In this document: in pieces, positions 1 to 5,774 of the stretch
How the letters are laid out: the number at the start of each line of letters is the position of its first letter
Numbering within the stretch: position 1 is the stretch's first letter
Assembly: GCA_022798155.1 (NCBI GenBank)
Contig: JAAWLY010000079.1
Location: forward strand, 1 to 9,286
Direction of reading: 5' to 3'
DNA length: 9,286 nucleotides
From: Lawsonibacter sp.
GTDB lineage: Bacteria > Bacillota > Clostridia > Oscillospirales > Oscillospiraceae
Made by a program: the position numbers and the translations under genes
The notes under the pieces: generated by a model
Told to the model about the DNA's origin: nothing
Seen by the model: only the letters and a program-made list of their open reading frames with translations
The model's database searches: none

Positions 1-149
1 TGGCGGTTGGAGATGTACTTCACCTTGGGGTTGCGGTTGAAGGCGTCCAGCATTCCGATGACGGTGTGGCCGCACAGTCCGAAGACATATTCCACATCCC
101 GGCGGGCCAGATAGTCAACGATCAGGTCAGATACCAGTTTTTTGCTCAT
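1..149 (-). CDS. Thiamine-diphosphate-binding enzyme, acetolactate-synthase-like (5' part only)
   Basis: Only the first 49 codons are inside the window; the gene continues past position 1. The translation begins MSKKLVSDLIVDYLARR and continues with VEYVFGLCGHTVIGMLDAF, then KVKYISNR. This is the typical N-terminal Pyr domain opening of ThDP enzymes of the acetolactate synthase / glyoxylate carboligase / benzoylformate decarboxylase group: an amphipathic helix, then V-x-x-(V/I)-F-G-x-x-G, a helix, and an (I/V)-x-x-x-N-R segment just before the catalytic glutamate, which is off the window. These enzymes decarboxylate 2-oxo acids and ligate or release the product; the precise reaction cannot be told from this part. 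The start is ATG at 149, preceded by a strong AGGAGG ribosome binding site at about 158-163. Its 255-base upstream region carries a candidate promoter and a possible structured leader. It lies downstream of the LysR gene on the same strand, so it may be a target of that regulator. Confidence 0.85.
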   Translation of the reverse strand, partial: MSKKLVSDLIVDYLARRDVEYVFGLCGHTVIGMLDAFNRNPKVKYISNR

Positions 150-184
150 AAGTCATTTCCTCCTGCTATAAATTTTCATGTTGA

Positions 185-279
185 CCTATAGAAAAGGGCC
201 ATGATTTCGACTCCGGAATTCCAGCGGAAGTATTCCCCCGCTCACCGGGAAGCCGTCTGAAAAGGGCCCTTTCTTTAGG
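185..279 (-). other. Possible structured mRNA leader closed by a long inverted repeat
   Basis: Bases 185-200 and 265-279 are complementary over about 14 pairs, with one mismatch and one bulge, and enclose 64 bases. In the minus-strand transcript this would form a closing stem ending about 36 bases before the ATG of the ThDP enzyme gene. The 265-279 arm is also half of a local perfect palindrome, AAAGGGCCCTTT (261-272), and GAAAAGGGCC occurs at both 191-200 and 259-268, so two exclusive pairings are possible. The interior can form at least one short hairpin, for example UUCCCG/CGGGGGA. I could not match it to a known riboswitch class. It may equally be a DNA-level operator pair or chance. Confidence 0.35.
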
Positions 280-295
280 TGTTTTGCTGAATTAA

Positions 296-325
296 ATATT
301 AGTATAAAGGGGGGCTTTTGTCCAA
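296..325 (-). promoter_or_regulatory. Candidate sigma-A promoter for the ThDP enzyme gene
   Basis: On the minus strand TTGGAC (325-320) is followed after 18 bases by TAATAT (301-296). This would start transcription near 289 and give a leader of about 140 bases before the ATG at 149. The region is AT-rich around the -10. The assignment rests on consensus similarity alone. Confidence 0.4.
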
Positions 326-404
326 TACTCTGTTTTCATTCATTGTTCGATTTTCAACATGGTTTTGCGGAAAAACAGCCGGTTTCCCCCATCCTTTGGC
401 TACT

Positions 405-1325
405 CTAGACAACATAGGGCACGTTATTTTGTATAAACTGAGTAAAGACTTCGCCGCTGCGGATGACGAAGTCGCGGAAATATTCCGCCGCAGGAGGAAG
501 ATACTGCTCCTTGTTCCAGGACAGGTAGAGCCGCCGGGGCGGGATATCGTTGGCGATGCGGACCACCTTGGTGTTGTAGGGCACGCCGCCCAGGGGGTAG
601 GGGATGATGGACACGCCGTGTTGAGCGGCCACCAGGCCGTAAATAATCAGGTCCTGGGCGGTCTCCATGGTGATGTTGGGGCGGATGTTCAGTGCGGAAA
701 AGATCCGGTCGGTGACGCTCCGGAGCTGACACTGGGAGTCGAAGGCGATAAAGTCCTCCCGGTCCAGCTCTTTCAGGTCGGCGGAGTCGTGCCGGGCCAG
801 CCGGTGGCCCAGGGGGACGAGGAGAACGAGCTGGTGCTCTCCGATGTAGGAGGAGGCCACCTGGGGGTCATCCACCTTGGTGGCGAAGATCAGGTCCACC
901 TTGCCGGCCAGGAGCTGCTCCCGCAGCTGGGAGTAGGTGGCCTCCTGGTTAAACTGCAGGCGCACGTCCACCCGGTTGGTCTCGGACACATAGCGCACGA
1001 TGATATTGGGGGCGAATTGGGCCAGAGAGGGGAAGCCGGCCATGACCACTGTGCCGGTGTTGGGGTTGATGTAGTCGGACAGAGTGGCAATGCCGGTTTC
1101 CAGGGTTTCCAGCGTTTTCTGGACATAGGGGAGAAAGAGCTGGCCATATTTTGTCAGCTCCACGTTGCGGCCCCGCTTAACGAAAAACTCCACATTCAGC
1201 TCGGCCTCCATCTCCTGGATGGCGTGGCTGAGGCTGGACTGGCTGACATAGAGCTTTTCCGCCGCCCGGGTGTAGTGCTCCAGCTCGGCGATGGTCTTGA
1301 AATAGTATAGCTGCCTCAGGTTCAT
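405..1325 (-). CDS. LysR-family transcriptional regulator
   Basis: A 306-residue protein, the usual LysR length. The N-terminus (residues 1-60) is a classic LysR winged helix-turn-helix: MNLRQLYYFKTIAEL, then the HTH at about 18-37 with AAEKLYVSQSSLSHAIQEME, then the wing ending in the ELTKYGQLFL segment. Residues from about 90 to the end are the periplasmic-binding-protein-like co-inducer domain. An in-frame ATG lies 60 bases upstream (1385), but ATG 1325 is preferred because LysR proteins begin within a few residues of the LRQLYYF motif and the intervening codons are promoter-like DNA. The ribosome binding site is only a weak AGGGGCGG. It sits 77 bases after the EamA permease stop, with its own candidate promoter between them, and upstream of the ThDP enzyme gene. 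By family habit it probably controls neighbouring genes in response to a small carboxylated ligand; the targets and ligand are inference. No clear terminator follows it. Confidence 0.93.
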   Translation of the reverse strand: MNLRQLYYFKTIAELEHYTRAAEKLYVSQSSLSHAIQEMEAELNVEFFVKRGRNVELTKYGQLFLPYVQKTLETLETGIATLSDYINPNTGTVVMAGFPSLAQFAPNIIVRYVSETNRVDVRLQFNQEATYSQLREQLLAGKVDLIFATKVDDPQVASSYIGEHQLVLLVPLGHRLARHDSADLKELDREDFIAFDSQCQLRSVTDRIFSALNIRPNITMETAQDLIIYGLVAAQHGVSIIPYPLGGVPYNTKVVRIANDIPPRRLYLSWNKEQYLPPAAEYFRDFVIRSGEVFTQFIQNNVPYVV

Positions 1326-1356
1326 GGTGCCGCCCCTTTTCGCATTAGTTGCTTCT

Positions 1357-1385
1357 ATTATCCGCGATTTCCCGGGAATTTGCAA
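1357..1385 (-). promoter_or_regulatory. Candidate promoter of the LysR gene with a palindrome in the spacer
   Basis: On the minus strand TTGCAA (1385-1380) is separated by exactly 17 bases from GATAAT (1362-1357), about 32 bases before the LysR start codon. The spacer contains a perfect 10-base palindrome, TTCCCGGGAA (1369-1378), a place where a bound protein would block RNA polymerase. Negative autoregulation is common for LysR genes, so this is a reasonable autoregulatory site, but that is inference. Confidence 0.5.
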
Positions 1386-1402
1386 TAATTTTTTTATAAA
1401 AC

Positions 1403-2290
1403 TCAGGATTTTTCAGCTTTGCTCAGCCGCTGGGTCTCCCAGGTGCTCAGCACCACGTCCAGGGAGATGAGCAGCAGGCCGATGAAGAAGGTGGGGCTGA
1501 AGCTCTCTTGAAGGAGCAGAGCACCCAGCAGAGCCGAAAAGGTGGGCTGGAGGGGATAGAACAGGGAACAGGTGCTGGCGGGCAGCATGGACAGGCACTT
1601 GGTCCAGGTATACTGGGCCAGTCCGGAGCCGCAAAAGCCCAGGTACAGAATCACCAGCACCACCTTGAGGGAAACATGCACCGGCTGGGTGGCCGCAGAG
1701 ACAATCCCCACCGGGATATGGAAAATCAGGCTGACTGCCATGCCGTAGGTGGTGACCAGTATAGCGGGGTACTTGGCGGTGAGCCGGCGCATATATACCG
1801 AGGCAAAGCCCCAGGTCACTACAGAGACCAGAACGGCCGCCATGCCCAGAATTTCGCTCTGGCTGCCCGCCCCCTGGGTGATGACCACCGTTCCAGCCAG
1901 GGCCAGGGCCAGACAGGCCACCTTGACAGGGGTAATGCGCTCCTTGAGCAGGAGGGCGGCCAAAATGGTGACGGATACCGGGTTCAGGGCGTTAATCAGG
2001 GAAGCCATGGTGGCCCCGGTGAGGGAGATGCCCAGCTGGATCAGGAAGAAGGTGGCGAAGTAGCCCAGCGCCCCCACCAGGACAAAGTACTTCCAGTCCT
2101 CCAGGTCGATTTTGGCTCCCATATGGGGCCGGGCCATCAGGAGCAGGGGAACCATCGCGGTTGAGCACCGCAGGCAGGCCACCAGAGCGGGGGGCAGGTC
2201 GCCGGCGACCATCTTACCGCCTACATAGACGCTGCCCCAGATAAAGAAGGTGACAAACAGCAGCCCAAAGGACCTGGGTTTCGTTTCCAT
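1403..2290 (-). CDS. EamA/DMT-superfamily permease
   Basis: A 295-residue, strongly hydrophobic protein with about ten predicted membrane segments arranged as two EamA repeats (roughly residues 8-140 and 150-285), the standard 10-TMS drug/metabolite transporter size. Visible family features include an N-terminal FFIWGSVYVGGK segment, the AxxxxALNPVSVTILAALLLKERITP segment at the end of repeat one, and a matching FYPLQPTFSALLGALLLQESFSP segment in repeat two. Such proteins usually export or exchange amino acids, metabolites or nucleosides across the inner membrane; the substrate is not readable. The start is ATG 2290, with an AAGGAG ribosome binding site at 2300-2305. That site abuts the U-run of a strong terminator, leaving no room for a promoter between them. 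Expression therefore needs read-through or conditional antitermination from upstream, or a promoter inside the remnant gene. LysR follows 77 bases downstream. Confidence 0.92.
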   Translation of the reverse strand: METKPRSFGLLFVTFFIWGSVYVGGKMVAGDLPPALVACLRCSTAMVPLLLMARPHMGAKIDLEDWKYFVLVGALGYFATFFLIQLGISLTGATMASLINALNPVSVTILAALLLKERITPVKVACLALALAGTVVITQGAGSQSEILGMAAVLVSVVTWGFASVYMRRLTAKYPAILVTTYGMAVSLIFHIPVGIVSAATQPVHVSLKVVLVILYLGFCGSGLAQYTWTKCLSMLPASTCSLFYPLQPTFSALLGALLLQESFSPTFFIGLLLISLDVVLSTWETQRLSKAEKS

Positions 2291-2305
2291 AGATTCTGTC
2301 TCCTT

Positions 2306-2347
2306 AAAAAAACTAGGGCTGGCGGCTTTTAAGGATGCCGCCAGCCC
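2306..2347 (-). terminator. Strong rho-independent terminator just before the permease gene
   Basis: On the minus strand an 11-base perfect stem GGGCTGGCGGC/GCCGCCAGCCC (2347-2337 and 2326-2316) has a 10-base loop and is followed by TAG and seven Ts (2312-2306). It lies 35 bases after the stop of the DctP remnant, as expected for that gene's original terminator. It ends only one base before the Shine-Dalgarno AAGGAG of the permease gene. Its loop is complementary to that Shine-Dalgarno region, so it could also act as an attenuator. Confidence 0.85.
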
Positions 2348-2382
2348 GAAAAGGCTTATGCTATGCGGTTGGCGTGAACGGC

Positions 2383-2745
2383 TCAGCCGGCCAGCTCAGT
2401 CTGGAGGGTGGTGCCCAGACCGCCTACCTGGCTGTCGATGTTCTTGTACAGGTCCTGCACGGCGGGCAGGGCCAGAACCTCGGCGTAGAAGTCGTTGTCG
2501 TACTCGATGAGGGTCATGTTGTTGTTGCCGCTGTCCTCGCACAGGGTCTTCTTGTTGTCGGCGTCGATCTGGGCCAGCTGGGTGCCCATCTCGGCCAGGG
2601 CCTCGCTGATGGCCTGCTGCAGGGCCTCCTGATAGGCGGGGTCCAGGCCGTCCCAGGCGTCCTTGTTCATGGTCAGCATGTTGGCGTACAGGATGTGGTT
2701 GGTGCAGGCCAGGTACTTCTGGACCTCCTGAAGGTTGGCGCCCAC
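2383..2745 (-). pseudogene. TRAP-transporter solute-binding protein (DctP) remnant, C-terminal part only
   Basis: About 120 residues match the C-terminal third of DctP-type TRAP substrate-binding proteins. The visible segment is LQEVQKYLACTNHILYANMLTMN, then KDAWDGLDPAYQEALQQAISEA, corresponding to the family's K-Y-x-x-x-x-N-H and W-x-x-L-x-P-x-x-Q motifs. The translation ends TTLQTELAG followed by TGA at 2383-2385. Complete DctP proteins are about 330 residues with a signal peptide. Here the signal peptide and the two lobes before residue ~210 are missing. The only possible start is a GTG at 2745 without a ribosome binding site, and an in-frame stop lies four codons further upstream. The frame is otherwise intact, so the loss looks recent or the peptide is tolerated. 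The break coincides with a palindromic element next to the dehydrogenase stop codon. No dctQ or dctM membrane gene is present. Confidence 0.8.
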
Positions 2746-2754
2746 TTTCTTCTT

Positions 2755-2806
2755 TTATTTTGGGCCGGCGGGCTGTGCCCGCCGGACAAAATAACCGGTT
2801 ATTTTG
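2755..2806. repeat. Palindromic element between the dehydrogenase and DctP remnant
   Basis: A perfect 9-base stem CCGGCGGGC/GCCCGCCGG (2765-2773 and 2777-2785) with loop TGT is extended by an outer 8-base stem TTATTTTG/CAAAATAA (2755-2762 and 2787-2794). A further copy of TTATTTTG lies at 2799-2806, covering the stop codon of the dehydrogenase, so 2787-2806 is itself a perfect 20-base palindrome. In the minus-strand direction the stem is followed by an A-rich rather than a U-rich tract, so it is not a canonical terminator. It might be a dispersed extragenic palindrome, a small mobile repeat or a 3'-end stabilising hairpin. Confidence 0.75.
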
Positions 2807-3671
2807 CGGCGGTCTGCTGCTCAGCCACAATTTTCAGCAGCTCGGCGCGCATAGCCTCTACGGGGGCCTTCTTGCCCGTCCACAGCTCAATTTGAGCCGC
2901 GCCCTGGTACAGGGACATGCCCAGGCCGTTGAGCACCTTGCAGCCCTTCTCCTCGGCGTCCATCAGGAACTGGGTGCGCTCAGGGTTGTAGCAGGCGTCG
3001 AAGAAGAACTGGCTGGGCTGAATGTACTCCTTGGGCAGGGGGCTCTCGCCGATGTGCTGGCCCATGCCGATGCCGCTGGCGTTGAGGACCACGTTGCAGG
3101 CGGCCAGCTTGGAGAAGTCGCCGTGGTGGACAAACTCGGCCACAGGGGCGAAGTTGTTGTTGATGTCGTCCACCAGGGACTTGGCGCAGGGCTCAAAGAT
3201 GTCGGTGATGTAGATCTTCCGGGCGCCGTGGTAGGCCAGGATGGAGCACATGGCCCGGCCGGCCCCGCCGCCGCCGAAGCAGAAGAACACGGACTGGTCC
3301 ACCTGGACCCCGCCCTCCTGGGTCAGGGAGGTGTAAAAGCCCACGCCGTCGGTGTTATAGCCGATGAGCTTGCCCTCGGGGGTTTTCACCACGGTGTTGC
3401 TGGCGCCCATCTTCTTGCACAGCGGGTCCAACTCGTCTAAGTACCGCAGCACCCGCACCTTGTTGGGCTTGGTGACGGCAAAGCCGGCGAAGTTCATGTA
3501 GCGGATGCCGTTGACAATCTCGCCCAGATGCTCTTTGTCCGCCTCGGTGTAGAAATAGAGCATGTTCAGCCCGGCGGCCTCGTATCCGGTGTTCTGCATC
3601 CGGGCGGCGAAGGACTGGCTCAGGGGGGTGCCGATGAGGGTGATCATTTTGGTGTTGATATCGACTTTCAT
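2799..3671 (-). CDS. Shikimate/quinate dehydrogenase-family oxidoreductase (AroE/YdiB-like)
   Basis: A 290-residue protein with the two-domain AroE layout. The substrate domain (about 1-110 and 250-290) contains GTPLSQS (14-20), the catalytic lysine in VTKPNK (K71), GASNT (N92) and GYNTDGVG (N106, D108). The Rossmann domain has GGGGAGRA (133-140). The C-terminal GLGMSLYQ carries the conserved Gln256. Such enzymes interconvert shikimate or quinate with their 3-dehydro forms. Departures from E. coli AroE are visible: its second substrate serine (S16) aligns with Ala22, and the NADP-binding Asn-Arg-Thr aligns with Asp157-Ile-Phe. The acidic residue at the end of beta-2 suggests NAD use, as in catabolic quinate/shikimate dehydrogenases. 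The start is ATG 3671 with a GAGG site 9 bases upstream; the longer open frame lacks homology. It lies 68 bases after the TIM-barrel gene, probably in one operon. The family is certain; shikimate as substrate is not. Confidence 0.9.
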   Translation of the reverse strand: MKVDINTKMITLIGTPLSQSFAARMQNTGYEAAGLNMLYFYTEADKEHLGEIVNGIRYMNFAGFAVTKPNKVRVLRYLDELDPLCKKMGASNTVVKTPEGKLIGYNTDGVGFYTSLTQEGGVQVDQSVFFCFGGGGAGRAMCSILAYHGARKIYITDIFEPCAKSLVDDINNNFAPVAEFVHHGDFSKLAACNVVLNASGIGMGQHIGESPLPKEYIQPSQFFFDACYNPERTQFLMDAEEKGCKVLNGLGMSLYQGAAQIELWTGKKAPVEAMRAELLKIVAEQQTAAK

Positions 3672-3739
3672 AGCATATGACCTCACTTCTATGTAGAAAA
3701 TTGATAATTTGATGATTGGAAATGGGGGCGGGCCGGCGG

Positions 3740-4546
3740 TTACAGGCCGTTTGCGGCGAAGAAGGCCTTTGCCGTTTCCAGGCAGCGGGCCGCATGGCCG
3801 GCGCGGCCGCGGGCCTCGATTTCGGCCAGGTTGGGCAGCTCGATGGAGCACACATTTTCAGGCAGGGCCGTCAGGATGCCCTTTAGGTCCACAACGCCTT
3901 CGCCGCAGTAGACCCGGCCGCCCCGGACCACCTCGATCTCCTGCCGTCCGGCCATATCGGCGGGCCAGTCGCACAGGTGGATCACGCCGAAGCGGCTGGG
4001 GTCCACCGCCTTGATGTCTTCCGGGGTGACGCCGGTTTTGTAAACGTAGATCATGTCCATGAGGATCTTCAGGTTGGAGGCGCCCACCTTGTCCTGAATT
4101 TCCATGGCCGCCTGCATACTTTTCAACTCGGAGACAATGGGAAATTCCAGGTTCAAAGTCAGGCCGAACTGGGCGGCCTGCTCACAGAAGGAGCCGTAGC
4201 GGTCTACCGCCAGGCTGTGGTTGCTGGTCCAGACGCTGGTGAGCACCTGGGTGGCGCCCAGCTCCGCGCCCTTCTCAAAGGCGGCCCGGTAGTCGTCGGG
4301 CAGGTCTTCCCGAATGCGAAGCAGTTCGATGTCGAACAGCTTCATGTCGTAGTTCTTCAGGGTCTGCCGGACGGACTCCATCAGAGCGGGGTCGCGCTCC
4401 AGATGGACCTGGGGTTCGCCCTCCTGCCCCATGGGGATGGTGCGCAGGCTGACATAATCATAGCCGGCCTGCTTGGCCGCCTTGATCTGTTCCACCGGAT
4501 CGATTCCGGGGGTGGTGAGATAGGCGAGGGAAAACTTTCTGGACAT
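3740..4546 (-). CDS. TIM-barrel sugar phosphate isomerase/epimerase-like protein
   Basis: A 268-residue protein of the xylose-isomerase-like/AP-endonuclease-2 TIM-barrel superfamily. Expected metal ligands are in order: Glu134 in LNLEFP, Asp164 in ILMDMIY, His190 in GVIHLCDW and Glu236 in CSIELPN. GEGVVDLKGIL (215-225) is a typical strand-7/helix segment. Members isomerise or epimerise sugars and inositol derivatives, and some relatives are 3-dehydroshikimate dehydratases. Next to an AroE-family dehydrogenase the latter is attractive but unproven. The start is ATG 4546, with an AGGAGG site 9 bases upstream. It is the first gene of the minus-strand cluster, read from the 414-base divergent region and followed after 68 bases by the dehydrogenase gene. 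Its length and the complete set of metal residues argue for an intact enzyme. Confidence 0.87.
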   Translation of the reverse strand: MSRKFSLAYLTTPGIDPVEQIKAAKQAGYDYVSLRTIPMGQEGEPQVHLERDPALMESVRQTLKNYDMKLFDIELLRIREDLPDDYRAAFEKGAELGATQVLTSVWTSNHSLAVDRYGSFCEQAAQFGLTLNLEFPIVSELKSMQAAMEIQDKVGASNLKILMDMIYVYKTGVTPEDIKAVDPSRFGVIHLCDWPADMAGRQEIEVVRGGRVYCGEGVVDLKGILTALPENVCSIELPNLAEIEARGRAGHAARCLETAKAFFAANGL

Positions 4547-4619
4547 AACTGCGTTCCTCCTGTTCCATATTGAAAGGCGTTGGTCATATTGCCAATTTCG
4601 CCTGTGCCGTTACACTGAT

Positions 4620-4647
4620 TTTATATTGGAAGTGTCCGGTCAGTCCA
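4620..4647 (-). promoter_or_regulatory. Candidate promoter for the TIM-barrel/dehydrogenase genes
   Basis: On the minus strand TGGACT (4647-4642) is followed after 16 bases by TATAAA (4625-4620). The start would be near 4613, giving a leader of about 67 bases. One ATTGCCAAT copy touches the upstream edge of the -35 and the other lies just downstream of the predicted start, which is suggestive of operator sites. The -35 is only a 4/6 match. Confidence 0.4.
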
Positions 4648-4706
4648 TTGCCAATCTTTCATGAAACCATTGGTTTTTACCATAGGTTTTTCTTGGAAAA
4701 ACTGCC

Positions 4707-4725
4707 TTTGGAACAAAGTTCCAAA
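4707..4725. promoter_or_regulatory. Perfect inverted repeat, candidate operator
   Basis: TTTGGAAC and GTTCCAAA are perfect 8-base arms separated by AAA. The 19-base dyad lies upstream of both divergent promoters, as expected for a dimeric regulator's site. The regulator is unknown; the LysR protein in this window is one candidate. Confidence 0.5.
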
Positions 4726-4839
4726 AAACGATTGACCATTTTGTGAGACTTAGCCAAGAAAGGGGAAAGTAAATTGGAAAACGGCCCAAAAAGAAGAAGG
4801 GACAATTTAAACTTTGGATGATCTGATAAAAAAATTCTA

Positions 4840-4869
4840 TTGGATTCCTGGTGGAAAGTCGGCTATGAT
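4840..4869 (+). promoter_or_regulatory. Candidate promoter for the MoxR/VWA gene pair
   Basis: TTGGAT (4840-4845) is followed after 18 bases by TATGAT (4864-4869). It predicts a start near 4876 and a leader of about 85 bases. The -10 matches the consensus at 5 of 6 positions. Confidence 0.45.
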
Positions 4870-4960
4870 TTACTTATAAAGGATAGCCTGGGGAATTGTA
4901 CGGCCCCGGAGCGCCCCAATACTATAAATACTATATGTTTAAGGGTGAGGAGTTCGGCTT

Positions 4961-5770
4961 ATGAAAGAGTTTAGAGGCAGTCAGGATTACGTGGCGTCGG
5001 AGGAGCTGATGCGGGCGGTGAACATCGCCATGGTGCTGGAAAAGCCCCTGCTCATCAAAGGAGAGCCGGGCACGGGCAAGACTATGCTGGCCGAGGCCAT
5101 CGCCCAGGCGCTGGGAAAGAAGCTGCTGATTTGGAACATCAAGTCCACCACCAAAGCCCAAGACGGCCTGTACGTCTATGACGTGGTCCAGCGGCTTTAC
5201 GACAGCCAGTTCGGCGGCCAGGGCGTGGACGATATCGAAAAATATGTCAAGCTGGGCAAGCTGGGCGAGGCCTTTGCCGGCGACGAACAGGTGATTCTCC
5301 TCATCGACGAGATCGACAAGGCCGACCTGGAGTTTCCCAACGACCTGCTGTGGGAGCTGGACCGGATGGAGTTCCACATTCCGGAGACCGGCCGGACCGT
5401 TAAGGCCAACCACCGCCCGGTCGTGATTATCACCTCCAACGCGGAGAAGGAGCTGCCCGACGCCTTCCTGCGCCGGTGCGTGTTCCACTATATCGAGTTC
5501 CCCGATAAGGAGCTGATGGCGGAGATCGTCCGGGTCCACTGCCCCAACCTGAGCGAGGAGCTGCTCACCCAGGTGCTGGAGGCCTTCTATAAAATCAGAA
5601 ACCTGCCGCAAATCAAGAAAAAACCCTCTACCAGCGAGATTATTGACTGGATTCAGGCCCTGCAGCACGGAGGGGTGGACGTGAGCCGAATCGCTAAGGA
5701 GGTGCCCTATGTGGGGGTGCTTTTGAAAAAGAACGAGGACATCGACACGCTGCGGCGGCAGTGGCGGTGA
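4961..5770 (+). CDS. MoxR-family AAA+ ATPase
   Basis: A 269-residue AAA+ ATPase of the MoxR/CoxD type, the family's compact size. It has Walker A GEPGTGKT (34-41), Walker B LLIDEID (113-119), sensor-1 region ITSN (157-160) and an arginine-finger candidate at Arg171-Arg172 in LRRCVFHYIEFP, followed by the small C-terminal lid domain. The short insert around residues 63-100 before Walker B is usual for MoxR proteins. These ATPases work with VWA-domain proteins as chaperone-like machines that mature or insert metal cofactors into enzymes, or act in stress responses. Such a VWA protein is encoded 4 bases downstream, so the two form an operon. The start is ATG 4961, preceded by a GAGGAG-type site about 10 bases upstream. 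All ATPase motifs are intact. The client is not evident; CO-dehydrogenase-like maturation is known for relatives, but no such enzyme is in the window. Confidence 0.93.
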   Translation: MKEFRGSQDYVASEELMRAVNIAMVLEKPLLIKGEPGTGKTMLAEAIAQALGKKLLIWNIKSTTKAQDGLYVYDVVQRLYDSQFGGQGVDDIEKYVKLGKLGEAFAGDEQVILLIDEIDKADLEFPNDLLWELDRMEFHIPETGRTVKANHRPVVIITSNAEKELPDAFLRRCVFHYIEFPDKELMAEIVRVHCPNLSEELLTQVLEAFYKIRNLPQIKKKPSTSEIIDWIQALQHGGVDVSRIAKEVPYVGVLLKKNEDIDTLRRQWR

Positions 5771-5774
5771 GCTC

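Larger units (their letters stand above)
4547..4960. promoter_or_regulatory. Divergent, AT-rich regulatory region with repeated operators
   Basis: No gene is seen in these 414 bases, which separate the TIM-barrel gene (minus) from the MoxR gene (plus). They hold a candidate promoter for each direction. They also hold two copies of the near-palindrome ATTGCCAAT (4588-4596, 4647-4655) and an AAACCA-T-TGGTTT dyad (4664-4676). ACCATTGGTTTTT and ACCATAGGTTTTT stand directly in tandem (4666-4678, 4679-4691), and there is a perfect dyad TTTGGAAC-AAA-GTTCCAAA (4707-4725). Bases 4740-4830 are A-rich with no evident feature. Bases 4889-4918 can form a weak GGGG/CCCC hairpin in the plus-strand leader. 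Confidence 0.7.

Noticed and set aside
150..300. TPP riboswitch before the thiamine-diphosphate enzyme gene
   Set aside because: The conserved CUGAGA and ACCUGA motifs of the TPP riboswitch are absent, and these enzymes use rather than make thiamine diphosphate.
318..1310. Long plus-strand open frame of about 330 codons opposite the LysR gene
   Set aside because: It is antisense to a gene with unmistakable LysR homology, has no recognisable domain or ribosome binding site, and is rich in Gly, Val and His, as expected from reading GC-rich codons backwards.
3672..3851. N-terminal extension of the dehydrogenase to 350 residues
   Set aside because: The extra 60 residues overlap the 3' end of the TIM-barrel gene in another frame, are rich in Pro and Arg, and lack AroE homology; ATG 3671 fits the family start.
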